DNA from: Pedobacter fastidiosus
Lineage (GTDB): Bacteria; Bacteroidota; Bacteroidia; Sphingobacteriales; Sphingobacteriaceae
DNA length: 64,000 nt
NCBI RefSeq assembly: GCF_014306625.1
Contig: NZ_JACRYL010000004.1
Span: 1 to 64,000, forward strand
Direction: 5' to 3'
Both the position numbers and the translations under genes were made by a program. Positions 17,826 to 25,762 of the stretch are shown one piece after another (position 1 is the first letter of the stretch; each line of letters starts with the position of its first letter). The notes under the pieces were generated by a model. It did not search any database, had not been told where the DNA came from, and saw only the letters and a program-made list of their open reading frames with translations.

Positions 17826-19178
17826 CTAAATATTTATTGGGAGGATAATCTTAATTTCTGTGCCGACGCCTTCTTGAGATTTTATCCCGATACTGCCTCG
17901 GTGCAAACGAATGATGTTTAAGGATAATGGTAAACCTACGCCATAACCTTTAAATTCGTTGGTGTTTGATGCCCGAAAGAATGGTTCGAAAATGTGCTGA
18001 ATATCACTTTGTGGAATTCCAATACCCTTATCTGTAACGGCAATGGAAAGAATATTTCCTTTACTTTCTAAATTTATGCTTATAGGATTGTTGTTAGAGT
18101 ATTTACAGGCGTTGCTTACAATGTTAGAGATGGCGAGCTTAATTAAGTTTTTATTCACCTTTAATGTAAGCTGTTCCTCATCTTCTGGCAAAGTTCCAAA
18201 ATCAATTTCGATTAAGCTGTCTGGATGAACCTGATTAACAGATTGTTTAATTTCCCAAAGCAATTCATCCATTCTAACCTCTTCTCGAGGTTGGTTTTTG
18301 CCATTAAAACCAGATTGCGCCAAACCTAATAAGCTGGTTAAAATATGTTCTAATCTTTCCGATTCATCTTTAATTTTGGAAAGTGCTTTATGTTGTTTTT
18401 CGGCATCATCCTTGGCTTTCATTGCCAATTCCACTTCTCCACTAATTATGGTTAATGGCGTTCTTAACTCATGAGATGCATTGCTGATGAAATTATTCTG
18501 AGTTTCGAAAGCAGTTTCCAATCGGTTAAGCATGTTGTTAAAAGTTTGCGCAAGCTCAGACATTTCATCGCTTCCTTTTTTAACATCTAACCGTAAGTGA
18601 AGATTTTCTGCCTTAATTTTCTTAACACTTTTAATAATGTTTCTTAAAGGCACCAGCATGTAATTCGAAAATTTCCAACCCACTACAAATGATAATATAA
18701 CGGAAAGGAAAAAACCAATAATGAGAATTCTTTGCAGATCCTTCAACTCCCTAAAACCAAAAGGATCATTGGCCGAAACAATTACGACATAACCTTTTTG
18801 AGAATTATTAAAAAATTTTCCTGCATAGAAATGATTATCAACACGGTATCTTGCCATGAAACCTGCATTAATCTTTTCGTAAAAACTTGCCGGAAGTTCA
18901 CGGTTTACCTTCTCTTGCACCTTACCAGCCTCAATAATAAATTCTTTTTCTGATGGTAAACGCTCTAGATATTGATTACGCATTTTAGCATAAACATCAT
19001 TGTTGCCATCCTTGTAAAGCCGTATTTGCGCCGCAATATTAACCCGAGCTTCTAATCGTTTGTAAAAATCTTCGAAAGCGAAATCATTAGAAAAGTACCA
19101 AACAAAACCACTTAATAAGGAAATGATTATAGCAGATAAAATGGCAAACAATAAGGTTATTTTCTTGGCAATCTGCAT
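17826..19178 (-). CDS. Sensor histidine kinase (HAMP-HisKA-HATPase)
   Basis: A 450-residue inner-membrane sensor kinase. Transmembrane helix about residues 8-30, periplasmic sensing region 31-148, second helix 149-172, HAMP 173-225, HisKA with phospho-acceptor H236 in ISNASHELRTPLTII, then the HATPase domain with N-box (AISNIVSNACKYSN), G1 (VTDKGIGIP) and G2 (GYGVGLPLS). The ATG is placed immediately after the stop of the response regulator, so the two are co-translated. The periplasmic region has no recognisable domain; the stimulus is unknown. Confidence 0.95.
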   Translation of the reverse strand: MQIAKKITLLFAILSAIIISLLSGFVWYFSNDFAFEDFYKRLEARVNIAAQIRLYKDGNNDVYAKMRNQYLERLPSEKEFIIEAGKVQEKVNRELPASFYEKINAGFMARYRVDNHFYAGKFFNNSQKGYVVIVSANDPFGFRELKDLQRILIIGFFLSVILSFVVGWKFSNYMLVPLRNIIKSVKKIKAENLHLRLDVKKGSDEMSELAQTFNNMLNRLETAFETQNNFISNASHELRTPLTIISGEVELAMKAKDDAEKQHKALSKIKDESERLEHILTSLLGLAQSGFNGKNQPREEVRMDELLWEIKQSVNQVHPDSLIEIDFGTLPEDEEQLTLKVNKNLIKLAISNIVSNACKYSNNNPISINLESKGNILSIAVTDKGIGIPQSDIQHIFEPFFRASNTNEFKGYGVGLPLSLNIIRLHRGSIGIKSQEGVGTEIKIILPINI

Positions 19179-19856
19179 TTATTTCTCTTTTAAAACGTAG
19201 CCTAGTCCAACAGCCGTATGGATCAGCTTTTGATCGGAATTCTTATCAACCTTTTTACGAAGGTAATTTACATAAACATCAACCACGTTGGTGCCGAGAT
19301 TAAAATCAATATCCCAAACATTTTCTAGAATATCTATTCTTGATAATATTTTCGATTTATTTCTGGCCATATATTCCAATAAACGATATTCTGTAGCGGT
19401 AAGTACAATATCATTATTGTTGCGCTGAACACTTTTTGCAGTTATATTAATCTGCAAATCAGCAATATTAATAATTTGATCGTTGCTAACAACACCACTA
19501 TATCGCCTTATTAAAGTTCTAATCCTAGCGAAAAGTTCGGCAAATTTAAAGGGTTTTATTAAGTAATCATCTGCACCATTATCCAACCCGTTAACAACAT
19601 TTTCTGTTGTTCCGAGTGCGGTTAGCATGATGATTGGTGTATTTGGTTTCTCATTTTTGATGATTTTACAAAGCTCTAAACCATTAAGTCCAGGGAGCAT
19701 GATATCCATAATAATTAAATCAAAGTGATTATTCTTAGCCATTTGTTCGCCAATTAAACCATCGGGCGCAATGCTAACCTTAAAACCTTCTTCTGTTAAT
19801 CCTCTTGAAATTACAGACACCACATTAGGTTCGTCTTCTACGAGTAATAAATTCAT
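19179..19856 (-). CDS. OmpR-family response regulator
   Basis: 225 residues: a receiver domain (acidic pocket E7/D8, phospho-acceptor D51 in LIIMDIMLPG, switch Thr in MLTALG, Lys in YLIKPF) followed by a winged-helix DNA-binding domain from about residue 130 (TATEYRLLEYMARNKSKILS and VVDVYVNYLRKKVD). Partner of the kinase encoded without any gap downstream. Target genes cannot be told from the window. Confidence 0.96.
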   Translation of the reverse strand: MNLLLVEDEPNVVSVISRGLTEEGFKVSIAPDGLIGEQMAKNNHFDLIIMDIMLPGLNGLELCKIIKNEKPNTPIIMLTALGTTENVVNGLDNGADDYLIKPFKFAELFARIRTLIRRYSGVVSNDQIINIADLQINITAKSVQRNNNDIVLTATEYRLLEYMARNKSKILSRIDILENVWDIDFNLGTNVVDVYVNYLRKKVDKNSDQKLIHTAVGLGYVLKEK

Positions 19857-19979
19857 CTATTGGCAAGTAATCTAAAAATAGGGGAAATACAAAATTTCAG
19901 ATCAGACTAATTTGAAATTTAATGCTTTTTTAACGCACAGCCGACACAATTGTTTGAAAATCCTTGAAAATGAGCTAAA

Positions 19980-20012
19980 AAGAAAGCCTCTTGAAAATAA
20001 ATTCAAGAGGCT
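19980..20012 (-). terminator. Intrinsic terminator after the SRPBCC gene
   Basis: An 11-bp stem (AGCCTCTTGAA / TTCAAGAGGCT) at 19985-20012, followed on the minus strand by a T-rich run. It ends the transcript of the SRPBCC gene. Confidence 0.85.
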
Positions 20013-20034
20013 GATCATTATTTTACCACGATAT

Positions 20035-20571
20035 TTAATTAGGTTTTTCTGATTTTTCCTTTAAATATTGAAGGCCATTTTCGAAATCTTTGCCAATCAT
20101 TTTATCCATAGCCAAAAAGCCGAACCATTTGCTAAAAGCAGTTTCGTTTTCACCGCTCATGCTCCAGATAACTTTATTTCCATCACCAGATTTTTCGATA
20201 TCAAAACGGGTATCTGCTAAACTTTCCATCGGTTTTAAAAATTTAAGCTCAATATCTACCATTTTATTTGGCTCAACCTTAACAATTTTCATGTATCCCG
20301 ATCCGGTTTCCTTTCCTTCCCATTCATACAAATGATCTGGTTGTTCTACGGTTCCGCTTATTTTTGTTTTTGCAGTCGGTTCCATTTTTGCCCAGGGATT
20401 CCATTTATAGAATTCGTTAAAATCTGCAATGTTTTTGTAAATGGTACTGTCTGATGCTTTAATTACCGCACTTCTGGTTACAGAATAGGTTTTGGGAAGG
20501 AATAAACTTCCTCCGAAAAAAATTACCGCCAAAACGACAATAATTCCAATTAAGATTCTTAAAAATTTCAT
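20035..20571 (-). CDS. SRPBCC/polyketide-cyclase-like protein with N-terminal anchor
   Basis: 178 residues. An N-terminal hydrophobic helix (FLRILIGIIVVLAVIFFGGS) is followed by a START-like SRPBCC domain: SVTRSAVIKASDSTIYKNIA, FNEFYKWNPWAKMEPT, then IEKSGDGNKVIWSMSGEN. This fold makes a deep hydrophobic pocket; ligands are unknown. The helix suggests a membrane-tethered domain outside the cytoplasm. It is single-gene, with its own terminator. Confidence 0.85.
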   Translation of the reverse strand: MKFLRILIGIIVVLAVIFFGGSLFLPKTYSVTRSAVIKASDSTIYKNIADFNEFYKWNPWAKMEPTAKTKISGTVEQPDHLYEWEGKETGSGYMKIVKVEPNKMVDIELKFLKPMESLADTRFDIEKSGDGNKVIWSMSGENETAFSKWFGFLAMDKMIGKDFENGLQYLKEKSEKPN

Positions 20572-20632
20572 ATTTGATTTGTTTGGTTATCTAAATCTAT
20601 AAAGAAAGCAACGCAAATCAAAAGAATATTTT

Positions 20633-21028
20633 TTAAATGATTTTAATCTTTGGTTGAGGGCTATTAATCTTAAAATGCATTAAATCTGCAATAGATTGAG
20701 CCTTTTGCTTAATTGTTGATGCGTTTTCTCCTTCAAACAATTCATCAACGGTTTCGAAAAAAATCTTCTTCCAAGTATCAAACTCTTTCTCATGTAAAGG
20801 TGCCTTCTCATTTATAGCAAAGTGGCTAAGCATTGGGTTGCCTTTGTAAATGGCTTTGCCGAACAAAATACTTTCCCAAAAATCGTACATTTTAGGTAAG
20901 TGGTGCTTCCAATCTACTTTAACAACATCGGTAAATATCGGTCCTATGGTAAGGTTCTGCTGAATTTTGGTGTAAAAGGAATCGACTAATAAAATGATAT
21001 CAGATCTATTGTTAATATCGACTTTCAT
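20633..21028 (-). CDS. Group III truncated haemoglobin
   Basis: A 131-residue 2-on-2 globin. Family features are LVDSFYTKIQQNLTIGPIF, DWKHHLPKMYDFWESILFG and FDTWKKIFFETVDELFEG. The likely proximal haem ligand is H69 in PMLSHFAI. Trp-51 and Tyr residues could form the distal pocket. Family members handle O2, NO or peroxide rather than transporting oxygen. It stands on the minus strand between the SRPBCC and retropepsin-like genes with separate spacing. Confidence 0.9.
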   Translation of the reverse strand: MKVDINNRSDIILLVDSFYTKIQQNLTIGPIFTDVVKVDWKHHLPKMYDFWESILFGKAIYKGNPMLSHFAINEKAPLHEKEFDTWKKIFFETVDELFEGENASTIKQKAQSIADLMHFKINSPQPKIKII

Positions 21029-21108
21029 TACAATTGGATTTAATTTTATAGCGAGACAAAGATCTTAAATCAACAATAAAAGAAAGTGATCATCATCATA
21101 ATCGCCTG

Positions 21109-21534
21109 CTATTTTGATAATATAAGTTCCATCGTATCATAATTAATCAGGGCTTTAAACTTCATTAAAATATCGCCACCAATAATGCTCATAATAGGGG
21201 GGTGGCCAAACTGCTGATAAGTATCGCTAACCGATTGAAGATCAAAGGCTACGGTTTCGTAATCTTTTAGCTTTAGCTTTCCGATTTTAAGCTCAGGAAT
21301 AGTGGCCTGGATAGTTGTAGTTGTAGTAAAAAGTGTTGCTGCATTAATTTCATCAGAAACATGAAGCGTTTCTGAAAGATGGCTTTCTATTAACCCTTTA
21401 TCGAACACACTTCTTGATGCGCCTGTATCTAAAACAGCAAAATGCTTCTGCTTAAAAACAACAATTTCCACCAATAGGTGGAAACCGTCATCTTGTAAAT
21501 TTATAAGTTTTAATGGAATTGAAATTGACTTCAT
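21109..21534 (-). CDS. Retropepsin-like aspartic protease fold protein
   Basis: 141 residues with one clan-AA aspartic protease motif (AVLDTGASRSVFD, catalytic D36) and the usual second hydrophobic segment (PIMSIIGGDILMKF). There is no signal peptide and no transmembrane helix, so it is cytosolic and would need to dimerise to be active, like retroviral proteases. It is not part of a retroelement: no reverse transcriptase or integrase is nearby. Substrate unknown. Confidence 0.85.
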   Translation of the reverse strand: MKSISIPLKLINLQDDGFHLLVEIVVFKQKHFAVLDTGASRSVFDKGLIESHLSETLHVSDEINAATLFTTTTTIQATIPELKIGKLKLKDYETVAFDLQSVSDTYQQFGHPPIMSIIGGDILMKFKALINYDTMELILSK

Positions 21535-21617
21535 TTAATGATTTTATCAAAATTTTCACCACCTAATACAACTTAGAACAGCTGAGTTGGGTGCATAAAT
21601 TGGTGAGTTTTTTGTTT

Positions 21618-22556
21618 TTAAACTAATTTCATTTCAGCCAGTACACTATTCATATTTCTAACGGCATCAGCACTTTTGTTAAATGCAGTTTGTTCTTCTT
21701 CCGTGAGTTTAAAGTCGATGATTTTTTCCCAACCACTGCGGCCGATAATTACTGGAACGCCTAAGCAAATATCTTCTTGACCATATTCTCCTTCTAAAGA
21801 AACACAGCAGGTAAATAGTTTTTTCTCATCGCGTAATATGGCTTCAACCAAAGCTGCGCCTGCCGCACCTGGTGCATACCACGCAGAAGTTCCAATTAAT
21901 CCAGTTAAAGTGGCGCCACCAACCATGGTATCAGCAGCAACTTTATCTAAAGTAGCCTTGTCTAATAAATTACTCACTGGCAAACTTTGGTAAGTAGCTA
22001 AACGCGTTAAAGGAATCATAGTTGTATCACCATGGCCACCAATTACGAAGCCCTGCAAATCATTTGGATTGCAATCTAAAGCCTGCGATAAGTAAAATTT
22101 GAAACGTGAGCTATCCAAAGTTCCACCCATACCAATAATGCGGTTTTTCGGAAGTCCAAGAGATTTTAGTGCCAAATAAGTCATGGTATCCATTGGGTTA
22201 CTAATCACAATAATGATCGCCTCTGGAGAAAATTTTAATATATTTTCGGCAACACCTTTAACAATGCCGGCGTTAATTCCAATCAACTCTTCACGCGTCA
22301 TTCCTGGTTTACGTGGTAAGCCTGAAGTGATTACAACAACATCAGAACCAGCTGTTTTACTGTAATCGCCAGTAACACCGATAATTTTTGTATCGAAACC
22401 TAAAAGGGTTGCGGTCTGCATCATATCTATGGCTTTACCTTCGGCAAAACCCTCTTTAATATCCAACAAAACAAGTTCGTTAGCTAATTCTTTACGGGCA
22501 ATATTATCTGCACAAGTTGCGCCAACTGCGCCTGCACCTACAACCGTTACTTTCAT
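21618..22556 (-). CDS. mdh: Malate dehydrogenase
   Basis: 312 residues from MKVTVVGAGAVGATCADN; a start 12 codons upstream is less likely because the Rossmann motif normally begins at residue 5-10. LDH-like malate dehydrogenase of the TCA cycle. It has GAGAVG for NAD binding, D32 selecting NAD over NADP, the substrate loop LPRKPGMTREE with R82 and R88, NPMD, and catalytic H175 in VIGGHGDTTM. The Arg at the selectivity loop favours malate over lactate. Cytosolic, monocistronic. Confidence 0.96.
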   Translation of the reverse strand: MKVTVVGAGAVGATCADNIARKELANELVLLDIKEGFAEGKAIDMMQTATLLGFDTKIIGVTGDYSKTAGSDVVVITSGLPRKPGMTREELIGINAGIVKGVAENILKFSPEAIIIVISNPMDTMTYLALKSLGLPKNRIIGMGGTLDSSRFKFYLSQALDCNPNDLQGFVIGGHGDTTMIPLTRLATYQSLPVSNLLDKATLDKVAADTMVGGATLTGLIGTSAWYAPGAAGAALVEAILRDEKKLFTCCVSLEGEYGQEDICLGVPVIIGRSGWEKIIDFKLTEEEQTAFNKSADAVRNMNSVLAEMKLV

Positions 22557-22675
22557 ATTTCTAAATTTTGGTTTGCTGTTGTTAATTATCAATCGAAGTT
22601 AAAAATAAATATAAGCTTAAAAAATGCTTTTCAAAACTTTATAATTATCAAACTGTTATAATAGGAAACCAATTT

Positions 22676-23222
22676 ATGAAATTAAAGAACTTCAAATTTT
22701 TGTGCTTGCTAATTCTTTTGTTTTCAAGTGCTCTCTTAACTTCATTCACCATTCTTCCTCAAATTAATGTTATAGAAAACAAAGCTATAGCGAAAATTAA
22801 TTTTAAAAATTTTCAAGGTAAATGGTATTCTTTAACGAGCATACCAACTGCTCTAGATAAAAAATGGTGTAAAACTGTAGAAAATTATACCTTGAAAGAT
22901 GACCACCTCGATGTGTTTACTACCTATTATAAAATTGGAAATACAGAGCAGAAATCTATAAAATCTAAATTATTTTTTTACTCGGGTAATCCAGATGGGG
23001 GAGATGAAAGCTCAGTTTGTTTGGCCATTAAAAATTGGTTACAGGGTAATCGAACTTCCTGATGATTATAGTTATGTTGTAATTGGCCACCCAGATAAAA
23101 AGTATCTTTTTATAATGAGTAGAAAGCCGAATATGGATCAGAAATTAATGACCGCTATTGTTGAAAGATGTAGGCAAATAGGATATGATGTTGATAAGCT
23201 GGTGAGCCAAGAACATAATTAA
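22676..23222 (+). pseudogene. Blc-type lipocalin with signal peptide, frameshifted
   Basis: Two overlapping frames together encode a full lipocalin. The first has an export signal (MKLKNFKFLCLLILLFSSAL) and GKWYSLTSIPTALDKKW. It shifts within a run of five G at 22997-23001, and the second frame continues GEMKAQFVWPLKIGYRVIEL to QEHN. With one G removed the protein reads PDGEMKAQF, matching PDGDMKAQF in the intact paralogue directly downstream. The family (bacterial lipocalin Blc) binds lipids or small hydrophobic ligands in the envelope. It could be a true pseudogene or a sequence error. Confidence 0.82.
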
Positions 23223-23254
23223 TAACGATATAAAATAAACATACATTTTACCAA

Positions 23255-23707
23255 ATGGAAAATAAACCAATCTCCAACATTGATTTTAAAGCTTTCGAAG
23301 GCAAGTGGTATTCGCTATATTCTATCCCAACTCTTTTGGATAAAAATTGGAAACAAACAACAGAAACCTATACACTGGTAGATGGTGGCCACTTTGATGT
23401 GTTTACTACCTATCACAAAGAAGGGAAAGCGGAAGAAAAATCGATTACTTCCAAACTTTTTTTTGATCCAGAAAAACCTGATGGCGACATGAAAGCCCAG
23501 TTTTTGTGGCCTTTTAAAATTGGCTACTGGATTATCGAATTGGCTGATGATTACAGTTATGTAGTTGTTGGACATCCAGATGAAAAATACCTTTTTATTA
23601 TGGCCAGGGCACCAAAAATGGAAGCCGATTTATTGGTCGATATTATTGAAAGATGTAGAGAAAAAGGATATGATGTAAGTGAATTAGTAACTCAAGAACA
23701 TTTTTAG
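23255..23707 (+). CDS. Blc-type lipocalin without signal peptide
   Basis: A 150-residue lipocalin: GKWYSLYSIPTLLDKNW near the N-terminus (GxW motif), DDYSYVVVGHPDEKYLFIMA (third motif) and a closing helix IIERCREKGYDV. It is a tandem paralogue of the frameshifted gene upstream but lacks a leader peptide, so it is predicted cytosolic, unlike E. coli Blc. The two genes are 32 nt apart and probably arose by duplication. Confidence 0.85.
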   Translation: MENKPISNIDFKAFEGKWYSLYSIPTLLDKNWKQTTETYTLVDGGHFDVFTTYHKEGKAEEKSITSKLFFDPEKPDGDMKAQFLWPFKIGYWIIELADDYSYVVVGHPDEKYLFIMARAPKMEADLLVDIIERCREKGYDVSELVTQEHF

Positions 23708-23783
23708 ATTAGGTTTCGTTCCAGTTTAGATTGAGACGAAAACGTATTTAAATTGATATAAAAATTAATAAATAAGAAAAGAA

Positions 23784-24464
23784 ATGAAAGTATTAATGGT
23801 ACTAACATCCCATAGTGATTTGGGAAATACAGGTGAAAAAACAGGTTTTTGGATTGAAGAATTTGCTGCACCTTATTACGTTTTAGCTGATAACGGTGTC
23901 GATATTACAGTTGCATCTCCAAAAGGAGGTCAACCACCAATAGATCCAAAAAGTGATGCTCCTGATGCACAAACGGAAGCAACTATAAGATTTAAAGCGG
24001 ATGAAGAGCTTAAAGAAATTCTTGCCAATACTGTTCAGTTGAGTTCAGTAAATGAAAAGGATTACGATGCTGTTTTTTATCCCGGTGGGCATGGGCCATT
24101 ATGGGATTTAGCGAATGATGAGAAATCTATTTCTCTTATTCAAGAATTTTATGGTGCAAATAAGCCCGTTGCATTTGTTTGTCATGCACCCGGAGTTTTA
24201 ATCAATGTAAAAACTGCCGATGGAGAGCCACTGGTAAAAGGTAAAGAAGTTACAGGGTTTTCTAATTCTGAAGAAGAAGCCGTTAAACTGACTGATGTTG
24301 TACCCTTTTTACTAGAAGATGAATTTAAAAAATTAGGAGGACATTACAGTAAGGGTGCAGATTGGAGCTCTTATGTGAAAAAGGATGGACTTTTAATTAC
24401 TGGTCAAAACCCAGGATCATCAGAAGAAGCAGCAGAAGTGCTTTTGAAAACTTTGAGAGGTTAG
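23784..24464 (+). CDS. DJ-1/PfpI family protein (Hsp31-like)
   Basis: 226 residues of the class I glutamine amidotransferase-like DJ-1 superfamily. It has the nucleophile elbow C133-H134 in AFVCHAPGVLI, an acidic residue in the EE(F/E) region around residue 25, and AVFYPGGHGPLWDL. Relatives act as glyoxalase III, protein chaperone or deglycase; the larger size and GGHGPLWDL motif point to the Hsp31/glyoxalase III branch. It has no signal peptide. Followed by a terminator. Confidence 0.88.
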   Translation: MKVLMVLTSHSDLGNTGEKTGFWIEEFAAPYYVLADNGVDITVASPKGGQPPIDPKSDAPDAQTEATIRFKADEELKEILANTVQLSSVNEKDYDAVFYPGGHGPLWDLANDEKSISLIQEFYGANKPVAFVCHAPGVLINVKTADGEPLVKGKEVTGFSNSEEEAVKLTDVVPFLLEDEFKKLGGHYSKGADWSSYVKKDGLLITGQNPGSSEEAAEVLLKTLRG

Positions 24465-24491
24465 AAAGAGAATTTAAACGGGTGGAATTGC

Positions 24492-24522
24492 CCGAAATGC
24501 GATAAGTATTTCGGCTTTTTTT
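24492..24522 (+). terminator. Intrinsic terminator after the DJ-1 family gene
   Basis: Stem CCGAAAT / ATTTCGG with a 9-nt loop, followed by C and seven T residues. It overlaps the last bases of the convergent toxin gene. Confidence 0.8.
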
Positions 24523-24844
24523 AAATAATTCTGAGCCAATTGTCAAGTTCTTTATCCGAGATTTCTGATTGCTCTGATTTATCATAAATTGATAACAAAT
24601 ATATTTTACTTTCGACTACTTGTAAGTGTGTTATAACTCTGGCACCGCCAGATTTTCCTTTACCTTTTGATGCAATTGAAATCCGAATTTTGTAGCAGTT
24701 ATTACCAAGAGATTTCCCCTGTTCCGGATTCTCTTTTAAGGATTGTATTAATGCTAAAAATTCCAATTTCAAGGATGGAAACTTTTTAGCTAAGCGTTTA
24801 AGTTGTTTTTCAAAGAAGTGCGTTACTTCAATATTATAGTTCAT
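24521..24844 (-). CDS. RelE/ParE-like toxin
   Basis: 107 residues of the RelE/ParE toxin superfamily: NIEVTHFFEKQLKRLAKKF at the N-terminus, GNNCYKIRISIASKGKGKSG with basic residues in the central strands, and IYLLSIYDKSEQSEISDKEL near the end. Such toxins cleave ribosome-bound mRNA or inhibit gyrase; the HigB2-like layout favours mRNA interference, but this is uncertain. The gene overlaps the antitoxin gene upstream by 11 nt on the same strand, the usual coupled arrangement. Confidence 0.85.
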   Translation of the reverse strand: MNYNIEVTHFFEKQLKRLAKKFPSLKLEFLALIQSLKENPEQGKSLGNNCYKIRISIASKGKGKSGGARVITHLQVVESKIYLLSIYDKSEQSEISDKELDNWLRII

Positions 24845-25040
24845 TCAAAAGCTCTTCGGCAGATTTTAACTTTATTTTTCCTTTTTTCGCTAATTGCACT
24901 TCCTCTGCAGAGGATTTTAATTCCTTTATAAATTGAGCTTTTCGGATGCTGATTGCTTCTGTTTTTACAAACGATAACTGATTCAATAATTCCATTACAA
25001 AATCAGCTTTTTCATCTTTTACATCTAATAAAACTTTCAT
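24834..25040 (-). CDS. Antitoxin of the RelE/ParE-like pair
   Basis: A 68-residue acidic/basic small protein starting MKVLLDVKDEKADFVMELLN, with a helical C-terminal half ending SAEELLNEL that would wrap the toxin. No classical HTH or RHH motif is clear in this short chain. It precedes and overlaps the toxin gene, which supports the pairing. Function is inferred from context and size. Confidence 0.8.
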   Translation of the reverse strand: MKVLLDVKDEKADFVMELLNQLSFVKTEAISIRKAQFIKELKSSAEEVQLAKKGKIKLKSAEELLNEL

Positions 25041-25143
25041 ATATTTTATTTTTAATAAAGATAAGTATTTTGGATTAAATGATTACGTGGAAAGAATAGA
25101 TTTAAAATTTGTAATCGGTTGGTGTCTCACTGAATGAAAAAAG

Positions 25144-25608
25144 TTATTCTTTTACAATTTCCCATTTTTCGAAAGTCGTTCTTAATCCAAGTTTTTTTTC
25201 CTCATCATAACTCACTAAACTAACAACACCATCTTTCGCCTCCAAAATAATTTCTACAGGTGATTTAGTTCCATCACTTTGTAAAATATATCCTTTATAA
25301 TCAGCTTTTCCCGTGATTATTTTTTTATCAAACGTACATTCTACACTTTCAATTACGGTGTCGAAGGTTGCGTTACCATCGTTCAAGCTTTCGCTTTCTA
25401 CAGTAATTAGTTTTTTGGCTGGGTTAAAAATAATATGAGTAGAAGCAGCAACTTCCTCGCCACTTGGTGTAAGTAATTTATTTGTACTGTATTTTATGGT
25501 TTGCTCACAAATTTCTGCTTCTTGATTTGAAAATTTAATTTCCGAAAAGCTGTTAAACAATAAAAATGCACTGCAAAGTAGAAGGTAATGTAGGGGTTTT
25601 GTTTTCAT
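25144..25608 (-). CDS. Exported protein of unknown function
   Basis: 154 residues. Signal peptide (MKTKPLHYLLLCSAFLLFNS) then a beta-rich body with ICEQTIKYSTNKLLTPSGEE, TVIESVECTFDKKIITGKAD and VSLVSYDEEKKLGLRTTFE. I do not recognise the family. The alternating strands suggest a small periplasmic lipocalin-like or beta-sandwich domain. It stands alone between the toxin-antitoxin pair and the peptidase gene. Confidence 0.65.
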   Translation of the reverse strand: MKTKPLHYLLLCSAFLLFNSFSEIKFSNQEAEICEQTIKYSTNKLLTPSGEEVAASTHIIFNPAKKLITVESESLNDGNATFDTVIESVECTFDKKIITGKADYKGYILQSDGTKSPVEIILEAKDGVVSLVSYDEEKKLGLRTTFEKWEIVKE

Positions 25609-25724
25609 AGAGCGGTTGATTTTAGATTTACTAAAGTAGTGAAATTTTATTTTTCCTATTGGTTTGTGTTACACCTACCTAAAAAATTCTTTTATTAGGT
25701 TTAGAAAATTTAAAATGTTACGAA

Positions 25725-25739
25725 GGGATTACAGATCCC
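25725..25739. repeat. GGGATTACAGATCCC hairpin, copy 1
   Basis: A short hairpin (GGGAT-TACAG-ATCCC) followed by CAACCAGCG. A related one, CGGGATTACAAATTCCG then ACTAGTG, is at 26964-26980. Together they look like an interspersed palindromic family. Confidence 0.55.
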
Positions 25740-25762
25740 AACCAGCGTTGTTTTTTGCCTTA

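Noticed and set aside
21109..21534. Remnant of a retroelement (retropepsin motif)
   Set aside because: No reverse transcriptase, integrase or repeats around it; such stand-alone aspartic protease domains are normal in Bacteroidota.
22995..23222. Programmed frameshift in the lipocalin gene
   Set aside because: No slippery heptamer or downstream pseudoknot is visible; a five-G run fits a mutation or sequence error better.
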